Part shown: in pieces, positions 10,730 through 22,382 of the stretch
How positions within the stretch are numbered: the first letter of the stretch is position 1
Layout: each line of letters starts with the position of its first letter
From: Tribonema minus
Lineage: Eukaryota > Sar > Xanthophyceae > Tribonematales > Tribonemataceae
DNA: 64,000 nucleotides
Reading direction: 5' to 3'
NCBI GenBank assembly: GCA_017506865.1
Contig: JAFCMP010000548.1
Span: forward strand, 310,001 to 374,000
The notes under the pieces: model-generated
Seen by the model: the letters and a program-made list of their open reading frames with translations, nothing else
The model's database searches: none
What the model was told of the DNA's origin: nothing
Translations under genes and position numbers: made by a program

Positions 10730-12245
10730 TCAGATGTCGGCGCCCATGAACGGCAGGTACAGCGTGCGCTGGCGCTGCGCGGGGCGCTTGAGCGCCGCCG
10801 CCTCGCACAGCTCGTACTGCGCGCGCTGCTGCGCGGCCGACACCGCCACGCGCTGCGGCAGCGGCGACGGCGGCCGCTGCAGGCGCGACGCGGCGGCGGC
10901 GGCAGGCGACGGCGCGGCGGCGGCGGCGCCAAATTCCGCAGCCGACGGCGACTCCAGTGAGTTCTGCGCATATCGCTCGGAGGAGCTTGAGGAAGACCAC
11001 AGGCCTGCGGCAGCGCCGCCGCCGCCGTCGTCGCCGCTCGTGAGCGAGCGCGTCGAGGTCGGGCTCAGGCCGGGCGAGTCGCACGCTGCAGCGGCCGCCA
11101 CCGATGGCACGCTGCCGCCGCCGAACAGCGCATCCAGCGGCCATTGCGCCGCCGCTGCCGCTGCCGCGGGCGGCGTGGCCGCGCCGCCGTGCTGCTGCGA
11201 CTGCTGCCGCTTCAGCGGGAGCTGCAGCGCCGGCACGCTCGAGTCGGAGTCCGAGTCGTCGGACGCCGGCGCCGCCCAGACGCGCGCGAGCAGGCGGCAC
11301 GGCACGCTGCGGCACGCGGCGCCGCGCGTGCAGAGCGGCGGCCACGCGCGCGGGTCGAGCGCGGCGGCGTCGTCGGGCAGCGCCGGCAGCGGGCACGACG
11401 CGCGCGTGAAGGGGAGCTTGCCCTGCGCGGCAGAGGGCGAGAGGGGGGGGGGAGGGGAGAGGGGGGGGGGATGAGGCAAATGGTCGGTTTGAGTTGAGCT
11501 CAGCGTCGCGTGCACAGCCGCCCACATCTGCTCAGCTATGGATGCGCGAACGAGGCATGCACGTCACGCGCTTGCAAGGCAAGCGCAAAAATGTCCCAGC
11601 GCTCCTGCCACTCCGCACCGCAAGACACACAAGAACGGCATCTCCGCTGCGACATGCAGGCACGGGCACATCGCCAGCACCGCCGCCGCTGCTCACCTGG
11701 AACGGCAGCAGCGCGGCGCGCAGCTGCGCGTACTGCGCGGCGTGGCCGCGCTGGTGCAGCGCCGCGGCGGCGACGTGCGCGGCGTGCCACGGCAGTGCGT
11801 GCGCCGCCGCGGCGGGGCGCGCCGCCACGATCACGGCGACCGGCCCGAGCGTCGCCACCGCCGCGCACGGGCGCCCCGCGACGAGCTGCAGGTAGCCGAG
11901 CAGGCCGCGCAGCGCGACGTCGGCGGCGTCGCAGCGTCAGCCGCCGGCGGCGCGCGCGGCGCACAGCGCGGCGTGCGCGTCGCCGAGCGCCGCCTTCATG
12001 CGGCGCCGCAGCCGCACGGAGCACGTGCGCGCGCGCCACAGCGCCGCGAGGCAGAAGGCGAGCGTGTCGAGGACCTGGCGGCGCGGCGCGTGCGGGTCGT
12101 CGGCGGCGGCGGCGGCGGCGTGCGGGTCCGGCACGCCGCCGCGCGGCGCGTGGCGGTGGTGGCCGTGCGGCGAGAAGGGGTCACCTGCGGCGGCGGCGGA
12201 GGAGGAGTCGGCGCCGGCGCAGTCGCTGGCGCACATGATGGCGGC
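10730..12245 (-). CDS. Ala-rich helical protein, two 3' exons
   Basis: Two minus-strand exons join in phase 0: 12245-11697 and 11422-10730 (stop TGA). Both acceptors follow C/T-rich tracts ending in CAG, and the donor at 11696 is GTGAGC. The first exon is Ala/Leu/Arg-rich and amphipathic, reminiscent of TPR-like helical repeats (GLLGYLQLVAGRPCAAVATL). The second has an acidic-serine stretch (SDDSDSDSS), Ala and Ser runs, and ends LYLPFMGADI. An in-frame TGA at 11937-11939 interrupts the first exon. No start was found, so these exons may be the 3' end of the gene beginning at 14066. Family not recognised. The long plus-strand reading frame across them is Arg/Gly-rich and looks like a shadow. 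Confidence 0.5.
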
Positions 12246-13028
12246 CTGCGGGGGGGGGGGGGAGAGTCACAGGGGGGGGGCGTGGCCGGCGTTACTTCAA
12301 GAAATTTTTCGCACGGGGGGAGGGCGGGGGCTAAACTTCAAGATAACATGTGCATTTTCTCATTTTATTCTAGTGCTCGTGCGGTGCATGGACTTGTGTG
12401 TCCATTGTGCTGCCGTGCGCACTGCGCAGGTGCAAATTGTGCAAACATGAGAGTGGAGCCGGCGGGCACCTGGACACACATGTGTGTGGTACGATGGTAC
12501 ATGTGTGTGGTGAGATGGAACATGTTGCTATGCAGCAGGCAGGTGCATAGGGTGCACCGCCTGATGTGTGTAACGACACAGGAACACTGGGTGGCAGTTG
12601 AGCCGCTGGGTGGCGCCGGTTTGGGGCGCATCGAGAGGGCGCGATGCAACGTGACAACATAGCTCGACTTACACGCGACACTGGCAACGGGACGCCGTGA
12701 AGCAATATGCACCAGCACTCCAGTAGCCAAAGCTTCACTCAGGGTGAGGCAGATTTGAGTTCAGAGCGAAGTAGTGTGCAAGCCCCATGAACCAAACTAC
12801 TTTGTGGCGTCTACTGAACCGAAGCGAGAGGGCCGCGGCGAAAATTCAAGTAGGATGCTCCACAGCATGATGTCGATGATGCATTCTGAGCTGACCATTA
12901 ATGCAGTAAGACTGGGCCATTTACGCTGACGCGATGATTGCGCTACAGTCGGTGAATACATGCAGCGCGTCAGGTACTGAAGGACTGGCAGGCAAATTGA
13001 CACTGCTGCCACTGAACGTGACAGTGGT
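12246..13028. other. Possible intron between minus-strand exons
   Basis: Contains a poly-G run just right of 12245, which serves as the pyrimidine tract of that acceptor on the minus strand, then ordinary sequence. A minus-strand stretch at about 12800-12930 (LTALMVSSECIIDIMLWSIL) could be another exon of the upstream gene, but no clear junctions were found. Confidence 0.35.
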
Positions 13029-14066
13029 TCAAGTGGACCAATGTGATACTCTCCAGTAAGAAGCGAATTGCGTAATGATGTTGGGTCTTGCCTTGAGGTA
13101 GTTGAGAACGGAGACCAGGTCTGGCGGCACATCCTCAATTTCTTGCATGACCATCTCTGCAAACTGCGCATAGCGCTTGCGCTTCTCGTTCTCCCCAAAT
13201 TGCCCCCAAAAGAGGGACACCGCAAGGTGTGCGCTGACGGCCTCAGTGCACGGTGCGTCAAAGCACTCCTTCAAGAAGCTCTGCGATCTGCCATTCACAG
13301 CAGAGGCAGCAAAGTGAACTTGAAGATGAGACAGAAATTTGAAAGATGAGCCGTTATTCATGATTAAACCACTGATGCGTGCACGCCAGCAGCTGAAGAC
13401 CAGATGCAACGCAGCACCCACGGCAGTGAGGCGGCAAGCGAAACGAAACTCCGTTCACGCGCGGCATCTTCCTCACCTTCGACTGTACTCCATCACGGCG
13501 CCATCGTTCTCCATGACAGCTCCGTTGGCTATGCAGCCCCAGACAAGCGCTGTCCGAGCGTGCGCCCTCTGCCAGTCCAGAGCGGCCGCTCCCAGCGGCG
13601 CGTCCCCGCCTGAGATCTCATGGAGCAGGGGCAGCGCCAGGATGTCCTCCGTGACCAGAGGCAGAAAGGAATTCACGTGCGTCAAGAAGATGTCCAGCAG
13701 GTGTCTCTCGCGGGTTGTCAGCATGCCGAAAACTCCCGGCAGCAGCTCCTCCGCCTCGTCCTCTGGCGCTAGCTCATCTGAGAACGACCGCTGCCTGGGT
13801 CTCCCTCGCAGTGATCCCATGTCGTGCGAGGACGGGCTAGTCGTGCACGGCACCAGAGCAGGCCGCTGCGCCGGTGGCGAGGCGCTCCTGAAGCGCTTGA
13901 GCGTGTGCGTCGCCACTCCCTCAACCTCGCAGGTGTTCCAAGGCAGCACCAGTAGCGCGTGGTGCGGTGTTGTATCCCGTAAATCCCGCTCGCAGTATGA
14001 TCCTGCCAAGTGCTGCTGGAAGCTGTCCTTGCCTCTGCGCAAGTAGCTCACGCTGCCGTCAGACAT
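13029..14066 (-). CDS. Protein resembling fungal-type transcription factor middle homology region
   Basis: Starts at ATG 14066 in a good context (CACCATGT). Exon 1 runs 14066-13477 with donor GTGAGG; exon 2 starts at 13287 after GAATGGCAG and joins in phase 2. The product has a low-complexity acidic/Ser linker (residues about 60-110), then a helical region containing LLDIFLTHVNSFLPLV, ALVWGCIANGAVME, CFDAPCTEAVSAHLAVSLFW and KRYAQFAEMVMQE. This pattern resembles the regulatory middle homology region of Zn-cluster regulators, but no Cys6 zinc cluster is visible. Exon 2 stays open to 13029; a GC donor (AAG then GCAAGA, near 13094) is an alternative end. The family is an inference from pattern. 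Confidence 0.5.
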
Positions 14067-16530
14067 GGTGGCGCTGCACAGGTAGCTGTTTGCACTGCCC
14101 TCATGCTGCCCATGGTCTCAATCGCCGCAATAACGCAGGCTCGCACACGGAGTTTGCAGAAGCCAAAATCGGGAGCTCGCGCCTTCCCCGAAGAAAGCTT
14201 TGTGTCACTGGCCTGCGAGATGCAGCTTGCAGACTGAGACACAGTATGGCAAACAACTACGCTGTGCTGCTGAACAGATGGCGCGGGCACAACGGAGGGT
14301 CGCTGCACAACGGAGCACAGGCGCGGAGAGCTTTTTGCAGCAGGGCAAAACTCAACAGGCGTGCAAGCTGACGTACTTGACGTTTTGGCTAGGCTGTATG
14401 ATTTGCCATGCCAGCAGCCACCGTCCAAGCACTCCAAGCGCGCTCTCCACTCGCCGTTTTCTCATCGCCTTCAGCTTGCAACACTACACAGTTTTTTGTG
14501 GCACAGAAGTTGTGGCACTGAACTGTTGTGATTGAAATTCAACTTTGCCGCGCTGGTGCATATTGTCTCAACATCGTGGGGGGCGATGGCTATGTCCTTG
14601 GCGTCCTATCTGTCACTGTCAAGGATCGCAGTCCAAAAATTTGACAAAGGAGGCGTCATGTCCGCAGCAATCTGAACGGCGCACTCACTGGACGATTGCC
14701 TGGCCCATCCAGCGTCCACTTCAGATGGTGTTCAGAACCACACGCTCCAGTTAGAGCCTGAAGCCTGCAACGAGGTTGCGTGAAGAATCATGCATCATCC
14801 CTCCAGGTCTCCCAATGGCAATTGTGGTGTTGCAAGGGCAGGCACATGAAGAAATCGGCATGCTTTTGTAGAGTGGTCTCACCAACAGTTGTGTGATCTC
14901 AACCCATCCTGAAGGCAGACACACACACCCCCGATGCACCTGAGCACTGCTGCCATCCAACTTGCGGTGTTGACCAGAACAGGGGCGCGCGCAATGCTCC
15001 AGTTGACGCACTGATGAGCGCTCGCCACCTCAAGGTATATTTTTATGCCGCCAACACATATCAACATCCAATGCACAGCAAGTATTAGCTGTAGCTGCTA
15101 TATATGACAGTGGCTACCACACTTGCAGCAGCCATCGAGCCATCAATTACACTCAGGCTGCCACGGTGCAGGGGCTGCAGTGAATGACCTGCGCGCTGAG
15201 CATACAGCCTCTGAGCGTGGCTGCCGCCACCACATGACCTATGCATCAGCGCATGAGTGGTACATCTTCGCATGGTTGGCGGCGGCATTTTCACCACTTC
15301 GAAAACATGTACCGGCGTCCATGACCGTGCTCAACACTGCGCTTGCAAATGCGCGAGACAACAACACCTTGCAGGCACAGAATCCAGCACAAGAGCGAGG
15401 GACTGTTGGGTCTCCATTCGGAGGCGCGGCGGCACTGTAATACGTGTTCACAACAGTGTCTACGTTGGCTTCTCACATCGGTAACTTGTGCGCTCCAATC
15501 ATACAAATGATCCTGTAATTGGCAATTGCTGAGCGCTGTCATCGTCGCTGCTGTGCAGACTTGGGGTTTGCGTGCCCACCACTGTGATGTTCTGTGTCGC
15601 CCTGAGGTATGCCTACCTGCGCATCGACGCTCGCTCTACTTCAACCCTTGCGCGCGCGCGCCACCACCGTGTCATGACAAATGTGGCAAACTACGCAGCA
15701 CGCGGGCGGGAAGTCTCTTCTCTATGCTTCGGCGAGGTGCTGCGAACTCTCAGCACCATGTGCGCAAAAGGAAGAGCCCAGGAAAACGGGCGCACATCCG
15801 TTGTGTGGGCGCAAGCGGCTGCGTGGCGCGATCGCGCCCCGAGCACGTGCTGAGTGCTGTGACAAAAGCTCTCAGCAGTGCTCGTCTCGGCAAACGCCCG
15901 CCTCCGTCTGTCGCGGCAGGACGAGCAAGTGCGCCTGTGAGATGGGATGATGATCCCCACATCACTGACGTGCAGTCTGCGGATGCATATAGGCAGGGCG
16001 CAAACAGGGGAGAGGCTGCGACCATGTTGTGTTCAGCGGACACAGCACACACAGCACATGCGTTGGTGAACAGTTCAGTCGACAAACACTTGAAAAATGC
16101 AGTGCAGCATGACCGTGAACACAGCACAGTCTGCGAATGCAGCACACTACGATCAGCAGACCCAGTCCAGTCAATGAACAGCATGTCATTGGACAGCACA
16201 GGGCACCAGAGAGTCTGCGGCCGCGTGAGCGACTACATTACAGGCGGAAAAACAATCACTATTGGCGAACACACTACCTACAGCTTATAAGGACAGTGAG
16301 CGACCACCATAGGGCTGTCGGCGAACGCGCACTGGGTTGGTGACCACAGCGTGCTCAGCGACCAGAACGCAGCCGGCAACCACGTGAAGCCGCCAATGGC
16401 GTGCAACGCGCATGGGCACATGGTGGATCACAGGTCATCTCAGCCAGCACGTAACAACCACACTGTCGCCCACCTGAGCAGTAGACGGCAGCGCAATCGC
16501 TGAGCAGCGCTGCAGCAGATGCATCAGCGC
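14067..16530. other. No supported gene
   Basis: Several frames stay open without convincing content. A plus-strand frame of about 250 codons (15526-16290) has no ATG near its beginning and no recognisable domain. Between about 16030 and 16200 the motif CAGCACA/CAGCAGAC recurs irregularly. Confidence 0.4.
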
Positions 16531-17640
16531 TCAACAGCTCCTGTCGTACCGCCTAGGTGCGCGGCGGCGGCGACGCGGCGCCGCCGCCGCCGCTGCTGCT
16601 GCTGCCGGCGCATCAAAATACCCCTCCGCCATTGCGTCCTGGCGCCGCAGCACAGGCGAAAATGGCGGCAGGTCCTCGTGGAAGGGCTCGGTCAGGTGCG
16701 GCGCCGGTCGACGTTCTTGTGCCGAGTTTGCCGCCACTAGTGTCTGGGGGGGGAAATAGAGAGAAGGAATTTGCAGCTGTAGTGGACGTGGTCGTGACGG
16801 AGGCATCCATCAGCACCACTGCGTTGAAGGGTACAGAGTTGGCTTGAGTTGGTGCGCGGGGGCGCTGCACAACCACTGTCACCACCGTGACACCCGTGTG
16901 TTTGAGAGGTGAGAGCGTGATGTGGACCGCTTTGTTGGACTCTCTTGCAGCAGCCCATTTGAGCCGCGCTTCGCGTCGACATGGGCGCACACGCCTTACA
17001 GAGCTAATTGCACATGCTCCTTGTGGAACATATATGCTCTGCAAATGCCAATTATTGATCGCATGATTAAAATGTTGACGACAAAAGCAGGGGTACTTCA
17101 ATCCATGTGTGCGATTCGCTTGATCAAGACCTGTGATGTCCTTCCACACAGAGGTCGAAAGTCCGCTGCAAAAACTCCGGCGGTAGGCGGTCAGCCGTGC
17201 TCAAAATGAGGCTGATGTCACTGTGTGAGAATGGATGACCTGCACCGTAGTCTTGTTGATTTCCTGCCACGAAAGGCTTGACTGTCATTATTCAGTCAGC
17301 ACCCATGAATGACTGAGTTGATGGACACGAGGCCTGCAGTTATGTTTTCGAAGTGCTCGTTGTCCACGAAGCACGGAAGGAGCATTCAAAGCCAAAATTA
17401 CGCACTGCATCTTACCTCCTGCACGTAAGCAGCGGAGGCGTACATGAGGACGGCTAGATACGCCACTCTCAAGCACCCTCTAGCTCCTCCCGTCATTCCC
17501 AGCTGTGTGTTCGTCTGCTCGCTATTGCCGTCGTCTGCGTAGCCTGCTCCACCAGAGGCGGGCGGCATTGCTTCAAACCGACGGAAACGCTCAAGAACTC
17601 TCCTTGGGGACAGCGGCGGGGCGGGCCTACCTCCGTTGCT
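16531..17640 (-). CDS. Unassigned minus-strand exons
   Basis: Four protein-like pieces are seen. About 17620-17416 reads RVLERFRRFEAMPP, then GCLRVAYLAVLMYASAAYV, and ends at GAG before GTAAGA. About 17385-17300 may be coding. About 17262-17160 reads TVQVIHSHSDISLILSTADR and PPEFLQRTFDL. About 16744-16531 follows a C-tract plus AG and reads LTEPFHEDLPPF, then YFDAP, an Ala run and a basic end before the stop. Joins between them were not resolved. The hydrophobic helix pattern resembles the middle homology region protein encoded to its left, so these may be a paralogue or part of one locus. Function unknown. Confidence 0.35.
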
Positions 17641-18907
17641 GGCGTTGAGGCTGGCTGGCAGTCAGTGACCCTTGACAAAATTCTGTGGCGGGCGGTTATT
17701 AGGCCGCCCCCGTTGTTTTGGGGTCCGGGGTCCTACTGGTCAACGGCATGTCATGTGCTGGCATCGCAACGGCTTTGCGATGCATCCCCATGAAGGGTTA
17801 CGAGAAAAACCAGTGTGTGTGAAAAATACTCAAGATCGTTCCATCTTTCGTTCCACCATTTCAGAAAGCTTGCTGATACGTGTCCCCTGAAGTAGCGAGT
17901 CGCACACACCTTCATTGTAGGCTTTTCCACGTCCATGTATGGCACTACAGCTGAATCCGATGAGCATGCGCTAGGCTTTGTCTGTTGTGACAATCATTCT
18001 GATCAACAAAAACGTGCCATTGTCATGCGTATACTTCGATATACATAGTAGTATATGCATAATATGTCATGCTGCCATCCGATGGTGACCATCAGACGCA
18101 TAGGCAACAAGATGAGAACCAATCAACACACGTCATATGGCACGCTGCACACCCGCAATCTGTCAGACGCTTGCAAGTGTATCGCAAGGTGAGCCAGGCT
18201 CTTACAAGCTTCCGTTCTCTAAACACGTGTCATTAATGTGATGATATATGTTGCTGCAGATTGCCCTCGCAGCAACGGACTGGCTGTGATAAGTGGGCAC
18301 TTCAGCGCCTTGCATCGTCAATCATCTACCCATGTCGCCCGCACCACGCGATGCCACAGCGCAACGTCGTAAGCGTGCCCCATAAACAAACTCGCAGTTC
18401 CCTATATATACCGAGCGGAATGCGATGCTTCCTGTCTTCTCTCATAACACGCGCTGGCCCACTGCCCCATTTAAGCTCATAGAAGTGACATGCATCACTT
18501 GTTCACATGAGCCCCCGCATGACTGAGAGGTACTCGTGCACGCCTCAGCGGCCGCATCACGGCCACCATAGTTGCGGGGGTGAAAGCGTGTCCAGCTTGC
18601 AATGCGTGCCACAATTCCTGCCTGCCCGGTCCATGGCAGATTGCTCCAGCTGGCAGCAGCAGAGGGCGCTAAACTGGATACTTGTGAAGTGGATGAATCG
18701 CCTTCAGGGGGTGCATGTCAGCTCCGCACTTGGCTTCTCAGCCTCACACCTACTGGCCATGATGCAGGCCCATGCAGTGTACTGCGTGTGCTGCGGCGCC
18801 CGCTCACAGCAGCTGCCCTCCTGCGCCACACTACTGCGGCGGCCTGGCGGCCCCGTGCGTTGCTGTGGCCGCCGCCACGATCATCGTTTGCTGTCAGGCG
18901 TGCGCCG
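17641..18907. other. No supported gene
   Basis: GC content is lower here than in the exons around it. A minus-strand stretch at about 17993-17760 (SSDSAVVPYMDVEKPTMKV) reads like protein but has no clear junctions. Nothing else supportable. Confidence 0.35.
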
Positions 18908-18964
18908 TCATGACGACTCCAGGATCTTGAACACAGACCCACACACAGCAAGGCGCCGCTGCTG

Positions 18965-19003
<39 letters not shown>

Positions 19004-19354
19004 ATGCTGCACCTGCGGCGGCGCCGCCTTTGCGCCACCGCCGCCGACTCCGCCGCCACCGCCGCTGCCGCTGCCGCCATGCTGTCGCGTCTCATGGAGC
19101 GCGCGCACTTGCTGCAGCCACGCCGCCTCCTTCTCCATGCGCCGCCGCCGAGCATCATCTGGCGCCGTGCTGCCGCCGCCGCTGCCCGTTCGCTTAGGCG
19201 CCGGAGCCGCCGTGCCGCCCGCCCCAGCCGCTGCTGCCGCCGCCGATCGCGCCGCCACTGCGGCAGTGTGCGGACCCAGGCTGTGCACGCCCAGCACTGG
19301 TGCGGGGCGCGGCGGTGCGGCGGCGGCACCTGCACACGGTGCTGCACATGGCCG

Positions 19355-19424
<70 letters not shown>

Positions 19425-19655
19425 GGCGCTGCTGAGGCGCGCATTGTTGGCGCTGCAGCCTGCTCGGCAGCTGCGACTGCAGCTACTGCGGCGTCCGCAG
19501 TGTTCTTGCGCTGCAGTGCCTGTGCGCGCAGCGCCCACGCCGGTGGCGGCGGCCGCATTGCAGCGCTAGCGCCACCGGTGCTGCTGCTGGCAGCCCCTGC
19601 ACCGCCGCCGCTGCCGCTGCTGCCGCTGCCGCCGCCGCTGCTGCCGCCACTGCCT

Positions 19656-19696
<41 letters not shown>

Positions 19697-20155
19697 CGGC
19701 GCGTGCGGCGTCGATGCTGCAGACGCAACGCGTAACCGCGCCGCAGCGGCGGCCGCGGCGGCGTCGCCGTGCAGGTTGGGCGCGGGCAGCGAGAGCCGCG
19801 GCGGCGAGCGCAGCAGGGGGCTGCGGCCCTCCGGCGAGCCCCCCCCGCCCCTAGCGTGGTCGCGCGGCGCGGCGCAGGGGCGCGACAGTAGGAACTTGCG
19901 CGCCTGCGGGCGCTTCATGCCGAGCCCGACTAGGTCGTCCTCCTGGATGAACTGCGAAGGGGGGGGGGGGAGGGGGAGCGGTTTAACTCCAACATCCAAT
20001 GCTGAATGTGAGACCAGAGAAAGCGCCTTGACTCCGCTCCTTGCCCCAGATCTGAGCTTTAAAAGATGCAACGCTATGTCCTGTGACAGTGGGCGCACAT
20101 CGCTGGCAGTTGCTCACAGACGCGTCAAGTGCCGCGCAAGCGCGTGGCGGCAGCA

Positions 20156-20190
<35 letters not shown>

Positions 20191-21641
20191 TCACCTGAAG
20201 GTCGTCGAGCGTGTGCACGCCCAAGCCGCGCACGGGCAGCTCAAACGCGTCCAGCGCCAGGCCCCGCAGCCACGCCGACAGCCGCTCCGGCCGCATCATG
20301 ACGTTGTTGGGCGCCTGCGCGGGGGCGGTGCGGACGGCACGGCAGCACATGTCACGCGACGCGCGGTCGTCATGGCGTTGGGGGCGACATTGCTCGAATG
20401 CCCGCATGCATGGATGCCCGCGCGCGCGCGCGCGCGACGTGGCATTGGCGATGTCATGATGGCGGGCACTGCGCGTGCGTGCGTGCGTACGTGTGCGTCA
20501 GACGCTGCTGCACGCGGCGTATTGAGTGCGTTGTGCGTGTGTGCGCGCATGTCAGAAACCCCTGCACCGCGTCTTGAGAGCGGCAGCGGCTGCTGTCATG
20601 CACTCACTCCCGAGGGTGTAGCATTACACGCCCACCGGCTACGATTTGGACGAGAGGCCAGCGTTTGGAGCCGGACGGCAACAGTACTGCGCATCGTTGC
20701 AGGTACATGAAGTACGCAAGCTATGCCGGGGGCGCGTCAAGAGAACAGCTGCAGTACGAATATCCAGGGCACAACGGTGCCTTCCTGCTGGCCAAACAAT
20801 GCACATGCACCATCGCACGCGCTGCACCAATGAGCTCGGGTTGTGTTGAGGTTCAGAGTCAGGTTTGGGGTTTACGATTAGGATTGGGGTTAGGTTTAAG
20901 GTTCGATCGAAGCCGCAGGACTGTGCAGTTTTGCATGCGACTGCGAGGGAGGGACATGTAGCACGTCACCTCAACATGTGGAGAGGAAGGCAGCAACGCA
21001 CGTGCCGGCAGTTGCCAGTGCCAAACCATGGCACGCAGCGCGCAATCGGGCGAAAACTACTTTAAATCTCGCGTCCTCCACTTGCCAGTGCCAGTGCGGA
21101 GGCTCAGGAATGGTCTAGACGGACCACCGACACAACTGCGAGTTGAAAATCTGTAAAGAAACACAAACAGCAGCAAGACATCATTTGCTGTGTGGCGTAC
21201 CTTGTTTCTGCCAGTGCAGTGGTACAACGTTTACTGTTTATTTGACGTGTGCATTCAGGACTACTACTGGCACATCCACATCATGCGCACCTTGGGTGCC
21301 GGCGATGATGGCGGCGCCGGCAGGTGCTCGGGAATCGCTCCTTTGCGCAGCATTTCATCTCCGCAGCTCCACCGATGAGGAAGCAGCTGCTGCTGCTGTT
21401 GTTGATGCTGCTGCTCCGCTGCCGCACCACACGGTATGCCAGTGTTCAGCCTCATTCCCTGCAGTCTCTCCTCCCAAGACGGTCGATGCTGCTGGGACAG
21501 TTGCAGCTGCGCCGCCTGTTGCCGGTGATGCTGGTGCTGTGCTGCGGTCTCTGAGCCCGCCGACGCTGTGCCTCTCTCCTTTAGTCTCTGCAAGGCTGAT
21601 ACAACAGCGCTCAGATTAGCGCCTCCATCCTCCGGCTGCAT
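18908..21641 (-). CDS. SAM-domain protein with Ala/Gln/Gly runs
   Basis: Three exons join in phase 0: 21641-21291 (first ATG at 21641), 20314-20195 and 19951-18908 (stop TGA), 504 residues. Exon 1 is Gln/His-rich. Exon 2 plus the start of exon 3 form a sterile alpha motif: LSAWLRGLALDAFELPVRG, LGVHTLDDLQ, then FIQEDDLVGLGMKRPQARKF. SAM domains mediate protein-protein oligomerisation, in signalling or RNA regulation. The rest of exon 3 is low complexity: Pro/Arg/Ser, Gly, a long Ala run from CTG repeats, then a basic helix, a 12-residue Gln run and the end VFKILESS. The acceptors of exons 2 and 3 follow C-rich tracts. The link of exon 1 to exon 2 is by phase only. The intron 20315-21290 has TTAGGG-like units at about 20868-20900 but no echoes. 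Confidence 0.65.
18958..19005 (-). repeat. CTG tract coding polyglutamine
   Basis: CTG/CTC triplets on the plus strand give a run of Gln codons in the SAM-protein C-terminus on the minus strand. Confidence 0.9.
19356..19425 (-). repeat. Long uninterrupted CTG tract coding polyalanine
   Basis: More than 20 consecutive CTG triplets on the plus strand. On the minus strand the gene frame reads GCA (Ala), so the same triplet repeat yields Ala here and Gln 400 bp downstream. Likely length-polymorphic. Confidence 0.9.
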
Positions 21642-22382
21642 CGTGCTACCCACTCACTACGCGTGGATAAGGGGGCAGTTTTGGAGGCAGCTGCTCCACT
21701 AAGCGTAACGCTGCGTGGCGTTATTGATGTGCAAATGCAGAGCGATGGACTCGCTGCAGTCTCCCTCCCTCGTCTGGTGATGATGCTCGCTGTACTACAC
21801 CCGTGCTTCGATGCTGCAGCAGCACAGGGCGCCCAATTGCCCAACAGCAGAAATACGAAGCTCCGCTTGCACCTGCAGCTCAACTCGCAGATTGACCATA
21901 GTCGGCATCGCTTGGTCACCGTCGCCAGTCTTACGTGACCTCACAGCGATGCATGGAAACAGCGACGGTTACACTTTCCTGGAAGTTTCTTTACATGAAG
22001 TTGCAGAAAAGGACACGGAACAGAGCAAGGGGCGTTTGGCGGCGCAGAACAGGGTGTTCATTCTCCGTTGCGGTGAAGGTGCTCCATTCGTCTGCCCCCG
22101 TAGGCTGAAGCTTCCTACGCCCTACGCCCCGGGAATAAAAATCCGGTGGCGAGGCTGCCTTGGAAAACCGCAGTTTTCTCACGCAAGAGGTGAGCTGGAA
22201 CAACACTCATGCTGTTACACAACGCCAGGCAGCACAGCCCGCAATGTCGCCACAGCGCGGCGAGACTCGGCTGTAAGGCCTTGAGCTGAGCCAGGAATCG
22301 CGTACAATTACCAGGCTCTGACACAGCTCGTCTCCCTGAGACGGCTGCAGGTGGCGAGCAAAGCGTCCATCAGCCCGAGGAC
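21642..22382. other. 5' part of left duplication copy
   Basis: The homology with the right copy begins about 21690 (matches about 26070) and is clear at 21845-21945, matching 26230-26330. No gene supported before the ATG at 22383. Confidence 0.5.

Noticed and set aside
11538-12662. Plus-strand open frame of about 374 codons opposite the Ala-rich minus exons
   Set aside because: Arg/Gly/Ala-rich composition typical of the antisense of GC-rich coding, no splice signals or domain, while the minus strand has two phase-matched exons with good acceptors.
15526-16290. Plus-strand open frame of about 254 codons
   Set aside because: Begins at TTG, has no early ATG, no domain, and no coding-like amino acid pattern.
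19137-20198. Long plus-strand frame opposite the SAM gene
   Set aside because: Shadow of the CTG/CCG-rich minus exon; the SAM domain on the minus strand is convincing.
20890-20910. tRNA-like B box (GGTTCGATC)
   Set aside because: No A box or cloverleaf stems nearby; it lies in TTAGGG-like intronic text.
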